Below are positions 46,575-59,329 of a stretch of 64,000 nucleotides of DNA, in pieces (position 1 is the first letter of the stretch; every line of letters begins with the position of its first letter). Source of the DNA: Chinchilla lanigera (taxonomy: Eukaryota; Chordata; Mammalia; Rodentia; Chinchillidae); the NCBI RefSeq assembly GCF_000276665.1, contig NW_004955427.1, forward strand, positions 879,843 through 943,842. The letters run 5' to 3'. The notes below the pieces were generated by a model. That model did no database searches. It was not told where the DNA came from and saw only the letters and a program-made list of their open reading frames with translations. Position numbers and translations under genes: made by a program.

Positions 46575-48370
46575 TGAAATGAAGTTTCAATTATGACTCT
46601 CCTATGAGTTTTAATTTTCTAGAAAAAAAGCATCTCCATAAAATATACCTTTCTCTATTCCACTGAAATGGAAAGCATATGGCTTACTTTACATCAGAGA
46701 AAGCAGTCCCCCCCAAGGATACAGATCTCGCACTTCAGCGAGATCACTGTTGGATCACTAATGGGCAAATCTCTAAAGAGCCTCAGTGCAGTCCAAGATA
46801 GCATTTTGCTAGAAATGAGCTAGTTCAAGGTTAAATTGTAAACTTTCTCAACTTAGAAAAGAACCCCAGAAATATTTATTTTCTAGCTATTTTTGATATT
46901 TTCAGAAATCCAAACTTTTCCCATGCCCGTTCCACAGGATTCGGAGAAGGGCACTGACTAGCATATGTGCAACAGGTTGCTTAACTCACTTCGGCTTCAG
47001 CAATGTTGGGCTTGGCTTAGCCGTTAGGACTAACATGTTTACATGACATTTAGGGCATGTTGCTTCTAGTTTTATGTCTGTCACCAGCTGGTGGACTCCA
47101 AGACAATCTGAATATGAAGCTTTTGCTCTTGCTGGAAGCTAATCTATCATATATTCACAGTTTTAAAAATTTCTCTATTACAATTCTACAAGATCTTGAG
47201 AAAATACTATAGAAACAAAATTATTATTGAAAGATCCCATGATATTCAAATTTATGTTTTTCTTCAAAGTTTAGACATTATTCTGAGCTTCAATTACATA
47301 AGTACTGACAGAGTCACAAAGTAATAAAGTGATGTAATTCTATGATTATAATGCACACCTTGAAATAGATGAGGGTTTGGAAGTGGCTACTCTTGCGATT
47401 CTAACCAGCTAACTAGGGAAACCATGTTATATATTTTAACGTAAAGCTAGGGGTTATAGTTTGTCTTCCTTAAAAAAGTGAAGAGGTTGAAGGCCAGTGT
47501 GAAGATTTATGAAAAAATTGTCAGACTTGAATTGTCATATTTGAGAGTGCAAAAGACGTGCAGAGTTAGAGCTCGTTTACATCCTTCACAGCATTTATTC
47601 ATTATCAATTTTTATTGGAATCTACACTTAGCCATTTGCAGGTGTTAAGGACATATATGGACCATGAGCAATGACCTTAACACAGAGCACTGAATTCTAC
47701 GATGAAGGTAAGTATCAAGTGCTGTAAAATGACATAGAAAATTATGTAACCCATCCATATGCTGAGTTTTCACATGCATGCTATTGCTTTTTAAACTTCA
47801 GATCCTATGTGAGCAAAGATATCAATCTCTTCATATCATGAATATCACTTAGATCCAAAGTTTGGGTGTTATTTTATATCCCAAGAAATCTGCAACCAGC
47901 TGATAAGCCAAATCTAGCTAGCTTGATGCCAAGCAGCCCAGATCACTCCCGTGGACTGCTCATGAATCCTTACCTATTCAGGACAGAGGCGAGGTGAAAA
48001 TGAATGTACCACAAAATGATAGATGTGTGCAACAAGCTCGGAGTGAATCTGGCCCCACCATCCTCTCTGTGGGATGTTCACCTACATAACCACATCTCTG
48101 CCAAGTAGCTCTAGCCTTCCTTTCCAGGTGAAGCAGGCTGGTGACTTTATGGAATTTACCCAGAACCAGGTTACATGATAAGTGAAAACGCAATTGCACT
48201 CCCTTGCAAAACAGGTTTCATAGGTGCTGCACAAGTGAACATTGTAGGAAAGTATGTCAGTTTCCCCAAAATTTATATAACAGAGCAGTTTTGTTGGACA
48301 GAAATTGTGCATTTTCATGAACAAAAGTGACCTTAGGTTCCCCATGTAAACCCAGTGCTCCCCACTCCAG
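46575..48370. other. Mostly unassigned DNA
   Basis: A possible L2/MIR relic sits at about 47585-47735 ('gcatttattcattatcaatt', 'gaaggtaagtatcaagtgct'). The opposing frames at 47978-48345 have no features. Confidence 0.35.
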
Positions 48371-48374
48371 ACTG

Positions 48375-48515
48375 CTGGACTGTGTTAGTGTCTGGTTTGT
48401 CTGATTTGATTATGAGCCTCCTAAGCAAGAACTTTGTCTACTTCTATGTTCCCTAGAGCACCTAGCCCGTTGTTGGCACCACACAATGCCAAAGAATGCT
48501 CAATCGCTGTTAACT
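48375..48515 (+). repeat. L2 LINE 3'-end fragment
   Basis: Sense: 'gagcctcctaagcaagaact', 'ttgtctacttctatgttccc', 'tagagcacctagcccgttgt', 'ggcaccacacaatgccaaag', 'aatgctcaatcgctgttaac', the usual L2 end order. Confidence 0.55.
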
Positions 48516-48519
48516 AATA

Positions 48520-50540
48520 AAAGGGCTGACTTCTTAACTCAGTGTGATGAGGTCTCTGTGTTCTTTATGCCAGGGTTATTTCTGATTTCTACTTCATATT
48601 TGTGTCTGGAGAGCAAGCTCATGTGTTACTGAATCACCTCTGGGCTGATCCTCTCTTCAGGAAATGTAGGCATGAGGTTGAGTGTTTTCTCAACCAAGAG
48701 TTTTGGGAACATAGACTGCTGAAATATGCTAGGCAACAAGAAGGGGAAATGTTTCTGAAAGCATCACTTTTTCAGCAGTCATGAGGATCTCTGTGGGCCA
48801 AGGATGCAGACTGGTTAGCAGATGTGACCGTAAAACCAGCATGTCCCTTTAATGAAAATACTTCACTCCAGTTTCTCTGTCTGTAAGGAAAATACTCAGT
48901 CCTTTGTTCTATGGATAAGCCTTTTAAACTGTACCTCTTTAATTACACTTAACCAGCGTAGTACTGAATTAGTAAGTAGAAATTTCTTTAAATTATATGA
49001 GCCTTTGCATTGATTTTTGTGGTTACAAATCAGATATTATATATGGAATTTCTCAATACAAACAAAGCAATGGACTTTTTGTGCAATCTCATCTTAATTC
49101 AGCTGAAGGTGGAAAATATTTTCGTAAAAGAAAGTATTCTTTCTTTTTTTGCCATTTAGCTTGACTTATAATTTTATGTTGAAAGTTAGACATGATATAT
49201 TAGGTAATAGCAACTTAGGTAAATAGGCCTTCAGCATGAGGTTTTATGTTAATCCGACTGAGTTGGGCAGTTGTTTAATGTTTTCTGTAGCTGAGCATAC
49301 CAGAGCCTTTAAATGCTTTTCTTGTCCTATTTTTGTCCTTCTGTTATTTTAGGGCTTTCCTAAGAATTTCTTCTCAGAGACAATCTATGTCATTAAGCCA
49401 TTTCAGTTGTAATCCTCTGTCGTTATCTTGCAGTCCCTTTGGTACATTGGAAAGGTATAGGGAAGGAGGAGCCTTATACATTCTACATTCTTAAACTTCA
49501 TCTTTTCATGGGCTCTTGTCACTGGGCTGTGACATTAAGTGTTGTTGAGCTTTACTCCGTGCTCAGATGACATAAGACAACTAGAAATAGATAGAGTTGG
49601 GTAGATGCCTGTTTTCCCAGGTGGGGTTTTATTCTGGTGAACCCTCTGAGTGAGTGACTTTTCCCTCCTTAAGCCAAAAGCACAGATTTCCTGGCCCTCA
49701 TATGAGAATACGGTGGGATTCCTCAAGGTGAACCCTATGAAAGTCTGGGAGCCCATAACACTGCATTCCTTCAGTTTTTCACTCCTAGTGTGCTAGTTCA
49801 CACTCAGCGTTCACAATTTACCACAGTTACCCTATGAATGTGGCTATCAATTTATAGCTGCTGGGACATCTGCATATAAGCAAATCTTGACAGGGACTCT
49901 GAACTTGCCTGGACTGATGGTAACAGTTTAAATTTCAACTTCAACTCTCAACTATGTCCATGACAGGTAATTGGTCTTCAACGTGCTCAGTTTTTGTCTT
50001 ATAGCAACAGAAGAAGTAACTTCATATTCTTAACATATGGACCTGAACTACTATGATTTTTACCGGCAAAAGTAAATCTGATAAATGGATTGAAATATTG
50101 CTACAAACAACTGTGCTAAAGATGATTTTGAATTGTCTCTCATTCTTATATCTAGTGCCAAAGATGAGTGAATAAGGCAATGGGTAACACACCCTAGTAA
50201 GGCTTCCGCTGGCCAAATTTGTGTGACAACATCTAATGGGTATAATAAATTATAATACACTGGATGCAAAAGGAATCTATCAGTACATAAGGATACTCCA
50301 AAATAATAATTTCAAGTGTTTTCAGAAAGAGGAAAAATAAAGCTGTCCTATAAAATAAATAAATAATAAAATTGAAAAATTAACATTTGTGACAGCATAG
50401 TAGTGATTGATTCAAGTGATATGTATTAATGGATACCAAAATCATGGGATTAGGAAAACAAGATATTTGGATATATGGAAAACATGGAATTTGTACAGTC
50501 TCAAAGTATCATCCCACAGGAAAAGAACAGTTAATGCTTA
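48520..50540. other. Unassigned DNA
   Basis: No gene or clear repeat. A short (AAAT)-rich stretch lies at about 50355-50380. Frames at 48602-48784, 49535-49756 and 50022-50269 have no features. Confidence 0.4.
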
Positions 50541-50546
50541 AAATTT

Positions 50547-50940
50547 TTTGACCAATTTTACATGCTTATATCTGGTAATTGGAACGGCTAATTTTTTTTA
50601 ACAACTAATTTGAAGACAACAATATGCAATATAACAACCATTGTTGAATTCCTACCAGCTTGTTTAGTGAAGCTCTGTATCAATTCTAATGTTTTGTTTT
50701 ATTATTTTTATTCTCTTTAATTGTTTGATCAATCTTGCATTATTACATCTGGCAATCTGAGCATAACAGTATGTAATATAACAACGTTGTTAATTTCCTT
50801 TCATCTTGTCTTGAAATTCTGCATTGCTTTTATTGTTTTTTGTTGTTTTGTTTCTATCTTTGTTGTTGTTTTGTTACTGTTTTTTTCTCTTTAAAAGAGA
50901 AACAGAAAAAACAGGGAAAATTTGACTTTCAATAAAGAAA
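50547..50940 (+). repeat. L1 3' UTR with a tandemly repeated module
   Basis: Module A (50547-50722): 'ttgaccaattttacatgctt', 'atatgcaatataacaaccat', 'tgttgaattcctaccagctt'. Module B (50725-50930): 'tgatcaatcttgcattatta', 'agtatgtaatataacaacg', 'ttgttaatttcctttcatct'. Both correspond to the single 3'-UTR module at 9065-9300 (minus) and 43900-44060 (plus). Module B ends in an A-rich tract. Confidence 0.72.
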
Positions 50941-50944
50941 TCCA

Positions 50945-53570
50945 ACAGACATACCTTAACCAAATCTTCAAATTTAGCTCCCCAAACTGGGATAAACTGA
51001 TATCATGCACTTTCTGATGTCACGGGGCTAGATCTGAGGAGGTCACTGAAGCTGAAATAAGGAGCCCAACCCATCCTTCTGTGGGATAAAATTTGCAGGT
51101 TCATGACTTCCATTGCTGAAAAATAATTTTCAGGACATGTCAGTAAGAGGAATGGGAAGGGTTTACTAGGCAGAGATTTTAGGACATGCTCAAGAGTGGA
51201 GTGCCAGGGTTCAGTGACATGAGACACGTTATTTCCTGGAACAGGGAACATTTATGCTTCTCTTAAAGTGGTGGAAACGGTGGCAAACCCCAAGAAGGGT
51301 AGTAACCCATTTTAGAGGTATGGACCCAGCTTTTTGTTTTTTAAACAGGTAAACACCCGTTAGATTTTCTCAACCTGTTCCTTTATTTCGAGACCGGCTT
51401 CTTCTCTTTACTTATCAGTTAAGCCAATTTATGGGCTTTCAGTGTTCCTGGGGAATCGAGGGTGTGACGGATAGGGGAGGAGCCTAAACTTAACCGAAGG
51501 ATGCTGGTGTGGATCAGCTTAGGTAACTTCGGCTGGATCTTGGAAGTTGCAGTCTTCTCAGAAGTACAATTTTTAGTTATGCTTTCCTTCTGTCCTTTCT
51601 ACCCATCCTGTATTACCACTAGCCTATCTCACTGACCAAACATTCTGTGAAAAATATAGCATTACAACAGTCCTGTCACGAAGAGTTTATCTGAACCTAA
51701 TTATGAGAATGTACTTATTTTAGGAATAGTGAGTAAAACAACCATATGGACTCTTTAAAAATTTTAATGTCATTAGAGAAAAAAAATTTAGGGCCTTTTA
51801 GATTAAAGGAAGGTAAAAAAACTGCAAGATAAATGCAATACAGGGTTTTTATTGGATTCTGGCAGGAAGGGCATGGATAAAGGGGCACTTTAGAAATTTG
51901 AATATGGACTGTATTTAGACAATAGCATTATATTAATGTTAAATTATCTTCATAGTAAAGATAATGAGGTTTGTAGAAGAATATCCTCATTTTAGTAGAA
52001 AAATGTTGATATTATTTTCCAATTAACTCTCACAAACAGCAGAATGCTAACAATTACTGAATCTGACTTAAAAGTATTCTCATTCTAACTTTGCAATAAT
52101 CTTGATATTTTCAAAAGAAAATAAAACAAGAATAAAATGAATGATGGCAATGATAATCATAACAAAATCAAATGTTTTATTATTGTGGGTGTTAGGCAAA
52201 ATATAGACAGGAAGTTAAGCTTACCTCTCATCAATTAGCATACTAAGGATATATGTGAATTAAATGTTTTCAAATGATACCCTATTTATAGTAAAATAAT
52301 CAGATAATTACGCAGAAACATTAATAGTAAGCAGTCCAAAAACTCTTGCAAAAGACTTAGAAATTTACAAAGGCTTTGGCATATAATGGTAGGAAATTAC
52401 AAATAAAAATTTGAATGCAATAAACCCACCTATATATTATTTATTGCTGCATAAACATGAAAATGCCAACCAAAAGATTAATATCAAATAAAATAGTTGC
52501 AATAAAATATCTCCCTACCTTAATTTACAACGTTGCAGAAAGTTATTTTATTCAAGCTGCTGTCATTTCATTGCACTGCTTACTTTGACAACCTGTGAAA
52601 TAATGAGAACATACACTTAGTCTTGGCTCTGAAGGTTTCTCTAAACAGGGCAGTTTTAGACACTTCTGTAAGTGACGGTAAAGTGATTAAAGCTATGGCA
52701 GAACCCAACATAAAGGTCAGACTGAGTATTGCCAAGTGCTAGAGACTTGTATAAAGTGTGAGCAGTGCTTTTTGCTTTCACGTCATGTCCTCTGCCTGTA
52801 GAGTGTGGCCAGGCCCTGGGCAAAGCCTGGTTGGGGTGTTCACAGACACAGCGGGAGAGTAACAAGCAGAGGGGGAATTGACGAGTCTATCTACGTGAGG
52901 CAAAAATGTGTCTGTGTTAAGACTTGAGAAGTGGTTCCATTTCACTTAGTGTCACTTACAATCTTTCTGCCCTGAGGAATTTCAGAATCTCGCTAAAAAC
53001 CTTACTTAGAAAGTGTAGAGGCCATAATCAACACTGCCATAGAGACGTCCTTCCAGGGTATAACAATTACCTGAAAATGAAGCCTTACATTTTCCCCTGC
53101 CAAACTCCAAGAACAAGAGCTCTGATTTTAATGAATTGTATCACAGCTGGAGAAAGGGACAATATACTTTAAAGGAATAGAGAAATGCATAGAACAAAAA
53201 AACAAAGCAGAGGAAAGAGAGCCCCGGTCTCTCCAAGTTCTGTCCTTTCCTGTATGCTCATTGATGTGGGGAACTTGGAGAGAGCGGACTGTGGAAATGC
53301 AGGAACTAGTCCAGAGAGTCATCCCTTGGCCTTTTTGAGACTTAAAGTCTCCTTTTTGTGCACAGTAGGATATTTGCATCCAAAAATATATAGAAGGGAA
53401 GGACCTGAATCTGGCTGGAGAAAGAAATCAAGTCTCAGGAATTTTCCTTAATTCCTGCTCCAGCAGAGAGTCTGCTTCTCTGGGCTGAGTGCAGAATTTG
53501 GGTACAAAACAGCTTAAAGTTTTAAAGAAACTTCTTTTTTAAAAAGGGATAAAAAGTATTTTTTAAAAAT
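50945..53570. other. Unassigned DNA
   Basis: No gene or clear repeat over 2.6 kb. The frames at 51003-51251 (minus), 52656-52865 (minus), 52924-53172 (plus), 53128-53379 (minus) and 53185-53451 (plus) overlap or lack features. Confidence 0.4.
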
Positions 53571-53579
53571 CCCAAGAAC

Positions 53580-53765
53580 TGAAAATGTCATACCACAGCA
53601 ATATATGTGCACCTAGTTTATTGCAGCACAATTTGTCATAGCTAAATCTTGGAAACAATCCAAATGCCCATCTACTGAGGAATGGATAAAAAGGATGTGG
53701 TATTTTTATACAAAGGGGTATCACTTATCTATAAAGAAAGATAGACTTGAGGCTTTTAGAAACAT
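53580..53765 (+). mobile_element. LINE-1 ORF2 C-terminal fragment
   Basis: Sense L1 matching the complement of 9735-9930: 'agtttattgcagcacaattt', 'gtcatagctaaatcttggaa', 'aatgcccatctactgaggaa', 'tggataaaaaggatgtggta'. It is truncated at both ends, with no 3' UTR or poly(A), so it is a deletion remnant and not a clean insertion. Confidence 0.78.
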
Positions 53766-53794
53766 TTCTGATTCTAGTTTCAGTGTTTTAAGGA

Positions 53795-54015
53795 CCAGTG
53801 ACAAAGCATGAACCTTGGAATTGGAAGTCTGAGAGTTCAACCCGAGTTTTATGTTATTTTTTGTTAGACCTTAAAGTCACTTAACTTCTAAGAGTCTCAG
53901 AATCTTTTGTTTCAAAAAAGTGGTGTGGCAAATGCTATTACCTTCCTCTTAGGGTAGTATGACGGTTAAATGAGATCCTGCCTAAACGAATCACCAAGAC
54001 AGAGAGTGGTAAAGA
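53795..54015 (+). repeat. MIR SINE
   Basis: Sense MIR: 'acaaagcatgaaccttggaa', 'gtctgagagttcaacccgag', 'agtcacttaacttctaagag', 'tctcagaatcttttgtttca', 'gacggttaaatgagatcctg'. Full-length order. Confidence 0.7.
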
Positions 54016-54019
54016 CACA

Positions 54020-55390
54020 AGGCAAAAGGCTGACCGCAGAGTGTAGCCACTGAGAAAGGGCAGGAAGCAATGTCTTTTTCTTGAATTCTCTTGATTCTCT
54101 CCATGGAGCAGGTTATGAAGGCTGTGATATTCAGTCTATTCTTGTCTCCTGTGTGTTAACATGGGTGTGTTAACATGGGTGCACCTTGAATCTTGGGTCC
54201 AGACAAAGTTCTAAAGCAAACAATGTTTGTCTTTAAAATGCTTTCCTGCTCCTCCCAAAATTAGCTTCCATATGCACACAGTCTTTAGAGTTTTGATATT
54301 TTATGTGGCATGACCCACAAAATCCTCTGCAGATCTTCACTCTTCTGACCAGCCTCTCCTTTATTTTCCTAGATTCTCTTTGAATATCCCAACTATCACA
54401 CTAATGAGTCAATAGGTCATCTGAGGCTAAGTTCAGTTTTTCTCTCTTATTCTGTTCACACAGTCTTTCAGTAACAAAGGATCACAGCCTTGTTCAGAAC
54501 TGAGCAGAGCTATACTGCTGTCTTGGGGTTTTACAGTTTTAGGTATTCTTCAAAACAAGTACATCTTGGAAATATTTTCATGATTTGTAATAAAATATTA
54601 ATCTTTAAGCATCAGGCATATTCTTTCAGAGATATAATCACACTCATTCTATTTTTCTAACTTTAAAATTTAATAAAAATTATAACTGTAGATTTAAAAT
54701 GGAAAAAATATGAATTTTGAGTCAATTAGGACTCAGTACAACTTTTAGATTCATCCCCACTGGATTCTCAATCCCCTATAATGCATTCTTCCTAAGTACA
54801 AATCAAATGATAGTTAACTCTATACTTAGTCTCTGAAGTCCTCACGTTTAACAAATAAACAAAAAAATTTATGTAAGCAAACTATTAGTTCTTGTCAAGA
54901 AGTATGGCTTCTTTATAACTTGCTGAAAATACATTTCAGTATACATACGTGGGCACACAATTTGGAAAATTCATATTAGGTTTCCTAGTATTTAGTTCAT
55001 TATAGAATCTATGCCAACTTCCTTAGAGAAATTGATTTTTCAGTGCCTTATCATGACTGTCACATTCTTAAATTATGAGCTTCTCTTCACTAAAATCCAC
55101 TAGTTTTTTAAAAGTGTAGGTTTTATAATTAGATCATAGTATTTCTTTTATGTAGAGTTCCTTGTCACTATGGAACAATTTTAAGAGTTATTTTTGAAAG
55201 GTTTTCATTGCTTGTTTCTCACCAAGTTTAAATTTATCACCACTTTGATGAATCTTTCCAACATACTTAATATATCAAACTCTGAATATAAATCAACCCT
55301 TAATAATATCTTTCTTTAATTTCCCCTTTTTAGGATACCCAAGTCCTTTGCCACTAAGAGGTCATTTAATCTTAAACCTGATGGTCACTT
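54020..55390. other. Unassigned DNA with a short duplication
   Basis: A 14-bp unit (gtgttaacatgggt) is repeated at 54152-54181. Otherwise AT-rich, with no repeat or gene recognised. Confidence 0.4.
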
Positions 55391-55398
55391 TTGTTACC

Positions 55399-55685
55399 TG
55401 TATGGTAGATTTTTCATTGCTGGACACAATAATCAACACCTACAATTTAAAGGAGGAGAAGTTTAATTTGGCTCACACTTTAAGTAGATTCAGTCCATGG
55501 TAAGCCAGCTCCAGCTTAGAAACATCATTTCAGAAGGGCAAAGTACAGCAAGGCTTCGTAGTTCATGGCAGCCTGGAAGCAAGCTCATCCTCCTCACCCC
55601 TAGACATACCCAGAAGTGTGTTCTACCAATCCCCTGGGTGAATCCTGAGCCAACCAAATCGACACACTCAGAATTAACTATCACA
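55399..55685 (-). mobile_element. MaLR-type solo LTR with 5-bp TSD
   Basis: Antisense LTR from 'tgtatggtagatttttcatt' to 'gaattaactatcaca', so it begins TG and ends CA as retroviral LTRs do. The reversed polyadenylation region is 'ggagaagtttaatttggctc'. The 5-bp repeat ttacc flanks it at 55394-55398 and 55686-55690. At 287 bp it is shorter than the other MaLR copies. No internal viral genes are attached. The frames at 55490-55778 are products of it. Confidence 0.78.
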
Positions 55686-55690
55686 TTACC

Positions 55691-58680
55691 TATAATTAAC
55701 ATTACCGTCTTTAGTACCAAAATTAAAAAGTCCCTTGTTCCTCTTACTACTTTTCACCTGCCCCAAAAACACAAATGAAGAAAATGCACACAAGGTTAAA
55801 TATTCTTTCCAACCTTTTCATAAAATCTCAAACTTTTATTTTGTGCTTGTTTTTAATGACTTACTATGGCTTCCCAAATGTTTCCCAAAGGGGTGTGTTT
55901 GGAAGTGAAAGGAAACCTCTATCAGGACAGAATATCAATTCACTTCTCATGATTTTATAAAGCTGTCATTTTCCTACTTTATCCAGAATTTCCTCCCAAA
56001 ATTGTGTATTACTGTAAAGAGGAAGACAGTGAATCCCCCCCCCCTTTTTTTTCTGGATATACATACAAAGTTTTCAAAGCAAAATGTCATGCTAGAAATA
56101 AAATAAATATAGGAAAACATCCCACTGGCTATACTTTTCAGAGGCACAACTGAATGAATGGTCACAAAGGTAGAAAGAACATGCCAAGTATTTTTGTATT
56201 TACTGGAAAGTCTGAATATAAAGATAGTCACACTGTGAGCTTTGCCACATTGAGATTCTGGAAAAATCTGCATGGAGAATATTCCTGGGGCTGACCCTCT
56301 TGAGAGAGAGCCCCCTTAATTCTTCACAGACTCTGAACACAAGTAGCTGCTCTGCACCCAAGGACATGAATGGAGAGAGCACTACCGAGTTGATTTCCGA
56401 AGGAGCTGGCTCCCAACTCAAATATGAAAATTACAATGACCCCGATTATTTGTTACATTTTTCCTGCAGCTTTGAAGCAGTAATCATATTCCTCTGAAGG
56501 TAGGTTCTCATAAAACTACCACTATCCACATTTTATTGAATCTTTAGTTCTTAATTTACTAAACATTTTAGACTAATGATATTTCATTTAAAATTCTGTT
56601 GGTACTACACAAAAATTCAGTAATGCTAAGAGCACTGATCAGTTGCCCAACGTGGTTTGTTAAGAGATGAATGATGTGCCTTTCTTTATTTTTTCAGATT
56701 GACAACTAAGACTTACTCTTCTCTGGAGAGCCAGCTCTTTTTGCATTATCTCTACATTAACACTTTGCCTCTTCCACTTCTAACTCCCTTTAATTATAGT
56801 TTACATGAATGCATGCATTATTATTATAATACATTTTCTGTGACTTTATTATTATTATTATTATTTAAATTCCTCTAAAGTATTGTGCATTATGGAGTTA
56901 ATAACATCCCTTAGTTATTGCAGGTTGATCAGGTCTGCAATTTCCTGAATGAGTGTATGGTGAAGGCTAAATAAAAACAGGCAAATGGAATGATTTCAGG
57001 GCTCCAGGGGGATCAGAGCCCTCTCAAGAATTCAAGATTCTCTCAGGGCTAAGATCATGACCTTCTCTGGGTAGCCCAAATTTACTTGGTTATCAGAAGA
57101 AGGGAAGGGAGTACTCAAGAAGGTGGAACCACTCAAGAACTTCTCTAAGTAAGGTATTAAGTTAATCCACTGAAGGCTATAGTCTTCATCAAGTTGAGAT
57201 CTGATCCAGGTGTCTTTGGCTGTGATCTTGTCTTGTCCTTTGAGGTTTTGCGGCTTGATCCACTATTATAGGGCCTAGTAGGGACTAGTGACTCACAAAG
57301 GTTCACTCACTATGAGTCTGCCATTTCCAGACAAGGAGCCTAGGCCTTGGACAGAATCACAGGTGAACATGAAAAGCCAACTGATTAATTTAAGTCCTGC
57401 TCAGGTCTGCTTCGTAGTGGTCTCCATCAGTGCATGTTCCTTATTATCAGCCATAACAACTAGAAACATGTTAAACATTTTGAAATAACTTACCAGAAGA
57501 CCCATAGACTGTTGGTCAGTTATTTGTGAGAAAGACCATCAGTTTTTATACACAATGAAATATGACAGATTATTTTAATGCAAAGTGTTACCTTTAATTA
57601 TTAGGACATTTAATATTTGTAATGTGAAGATTATTTATTAATGACCACAAGTTAATTTTATTGTAAGAACTGTTGGGTATTTTCTTCTGTCCTTTTCATG
57701 TCTGAAGGCCACTTTTGATTTTAGTGCCTAATGACCCTTTTTTACTTCCCCCCATCTGTGTTGGCTACTGTATTAAGTAGAAATCTGCAAAGATAGCCAT
57801 GCTTCACCTGGCAGCTATGAATAAACACTCTTTAGAAAGGTAAATGTTTATTGGTGATGGGTAAAGGTGGAGTAAAAGCAAGCCACTTTTATGTCTTGTT
57901 ATGCTCAGGAATTTTAATGTAGTTAAGGGAAGCAGGAATCAAAGTATTCATACTTTCTAACAACATGAGTATTCTAAAGTCTCTCCATTTCAGGAGCTAT
58001 CACTCTGACACCTTCTCAGGAGAATTAAAGTACAAACATGATTAATAAAAAGCAACTTTAGTTAAGTAGGTCAGACTGCTGAGAGCCCTGGCACTGAATT
58101 TTCTTTTCACTGGGCAAGCATTCTCTACCATGGAAGAATGAAAGTGCCATAATAAATCTTCCTTTTTTCTTACAAAGAAGTGATTTAGTAAAAATCTCTG
58201 AATATTTCTTTGATAACACCAAACACTTCTTTAAACTTAAACCCCTAGCTCTTCCTGCTCTCTTCCCTCCAACCTCTGTGCACATACATATGCCTTTTAG
58301 TATTTTTGAGAAATACATCCATTCTCGATAGAGCCTAGACCTGCTTAGCATTCCATTAGTCCACCGGCCATTATTTTTTTGCTAGAAGAACAAAAGGTAA
58401 CAGAGTCCATCTTATGTAAACACACAGGGTCTTTCTTTTTTTCTTACTGCAGTTTGATAGCCGAACCCCATCTCTGTATTCCACCAGACCCTCAAATTCT
58501 ACGCTTACCTTCCTCCTGCTCATATTGATCATTAAAGGACCAAACCCTAAACTTCAGGGAAGTCATCCCTCCTCGTGTGATCAAGGCCTTTCACTCTGAA
58601 GCTCTAATTTGACCCCATCATCTCCTTTCCATGCTGAAACCTCATTCCTCTCCCAACAAATTGATAATTCTGTTTACAAT
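55691..58680. other. Mostly unassigned DNA
   Basis: A balanced-composition stretch at about 56240-56500, with opposing frames, may be a conserved noncoding element. An (ATT)7 run lies at 56846-56866, and (C)9 then (T)9 at 56036-56051. No repeat or exon is otherwise recognised. Confidence 0.35.
56846..56866. repeat. (ATT)n microsatellite
   Basis: Seven ATT units. Confidence 0.9.
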
Positions 58681-58684
58681 ATCC

Positions 58685-58865
58685 TTTGCTCCAATATGTT
58701 TTTTCCTGCTTTTAGACTGTTTTACCTAAAGCGTAAATCCAGTCAAGCTATTCCTCTATTTCAAAGCCTTCAATAATTTTTCTAGATATCCAAAACAAAT
58801 ATTTTACATTCTTAGGATGAAATTAAAGGCTGGTTCATGATTAGCTTCAGCTTACCTCTGTGTTT
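58685..58865 (+). repeat. Possible L2-like LINE fragment
   Basis: The words 'tctatttcaaagccttcaat', 'cttaggatgaaattaaaggc' and 'tggttcatgattagcttcag' resemble the sense L2 3' region ('...ccttcaatgg..., ...aggataaagtccaa...'). Weak. Confidence 0.4.
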
Positions 58866-58884
58866 AAAATGAAATTCAATATTT

Positions 58885-59105
58885 TAATGTGAATAAGAAG
58901 GCAGGATTTAGATTTCAAAAGTCCTAAGTTTAAACTCTGATTCAAAAATTTTTAGCTAAGTGACCTTGAGAATAGTTCTTGACTTCTCTCAGTCTATTTC
59001 TTTACATATAAAATGAAAAAAAGTCGTTATATATTTAAATGAGATAACCCATACAAAGATACATAAGGATCACTCAATATATGATAACTATTAATTTTTA
59101 ACTTT
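58885..59105 (+). repeat. MIR SINE
   Basis: Sense MIR: 'gtcctaagtttaaactctga', 'gctaagtgaccttgagaata', 'ctctcagtctatttctttac', 'taaatgagataacccataca', 'gatcactcaatatatgataa'. Confidence 0.72.
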
Positions 59106-59329
59106 CCAATTATATTAGTTTTACTTTAATGAGGAACTCCAAGCTATCCTACACCTTAGGTAGCACATAGACTTGAGCACCAGGCCAAATTGGTGAATGA
59201 CTAATTGTTATTTGACTCCTATTAGAAAGGATTCTGAGCTCAATCAGGTCAACAAGAAGGAATATTGAGCTACATTAGCCACATCTGTCATGGGGCACAA
59301 GAAAGAGTGGTAGCTGTATTCATATTATA

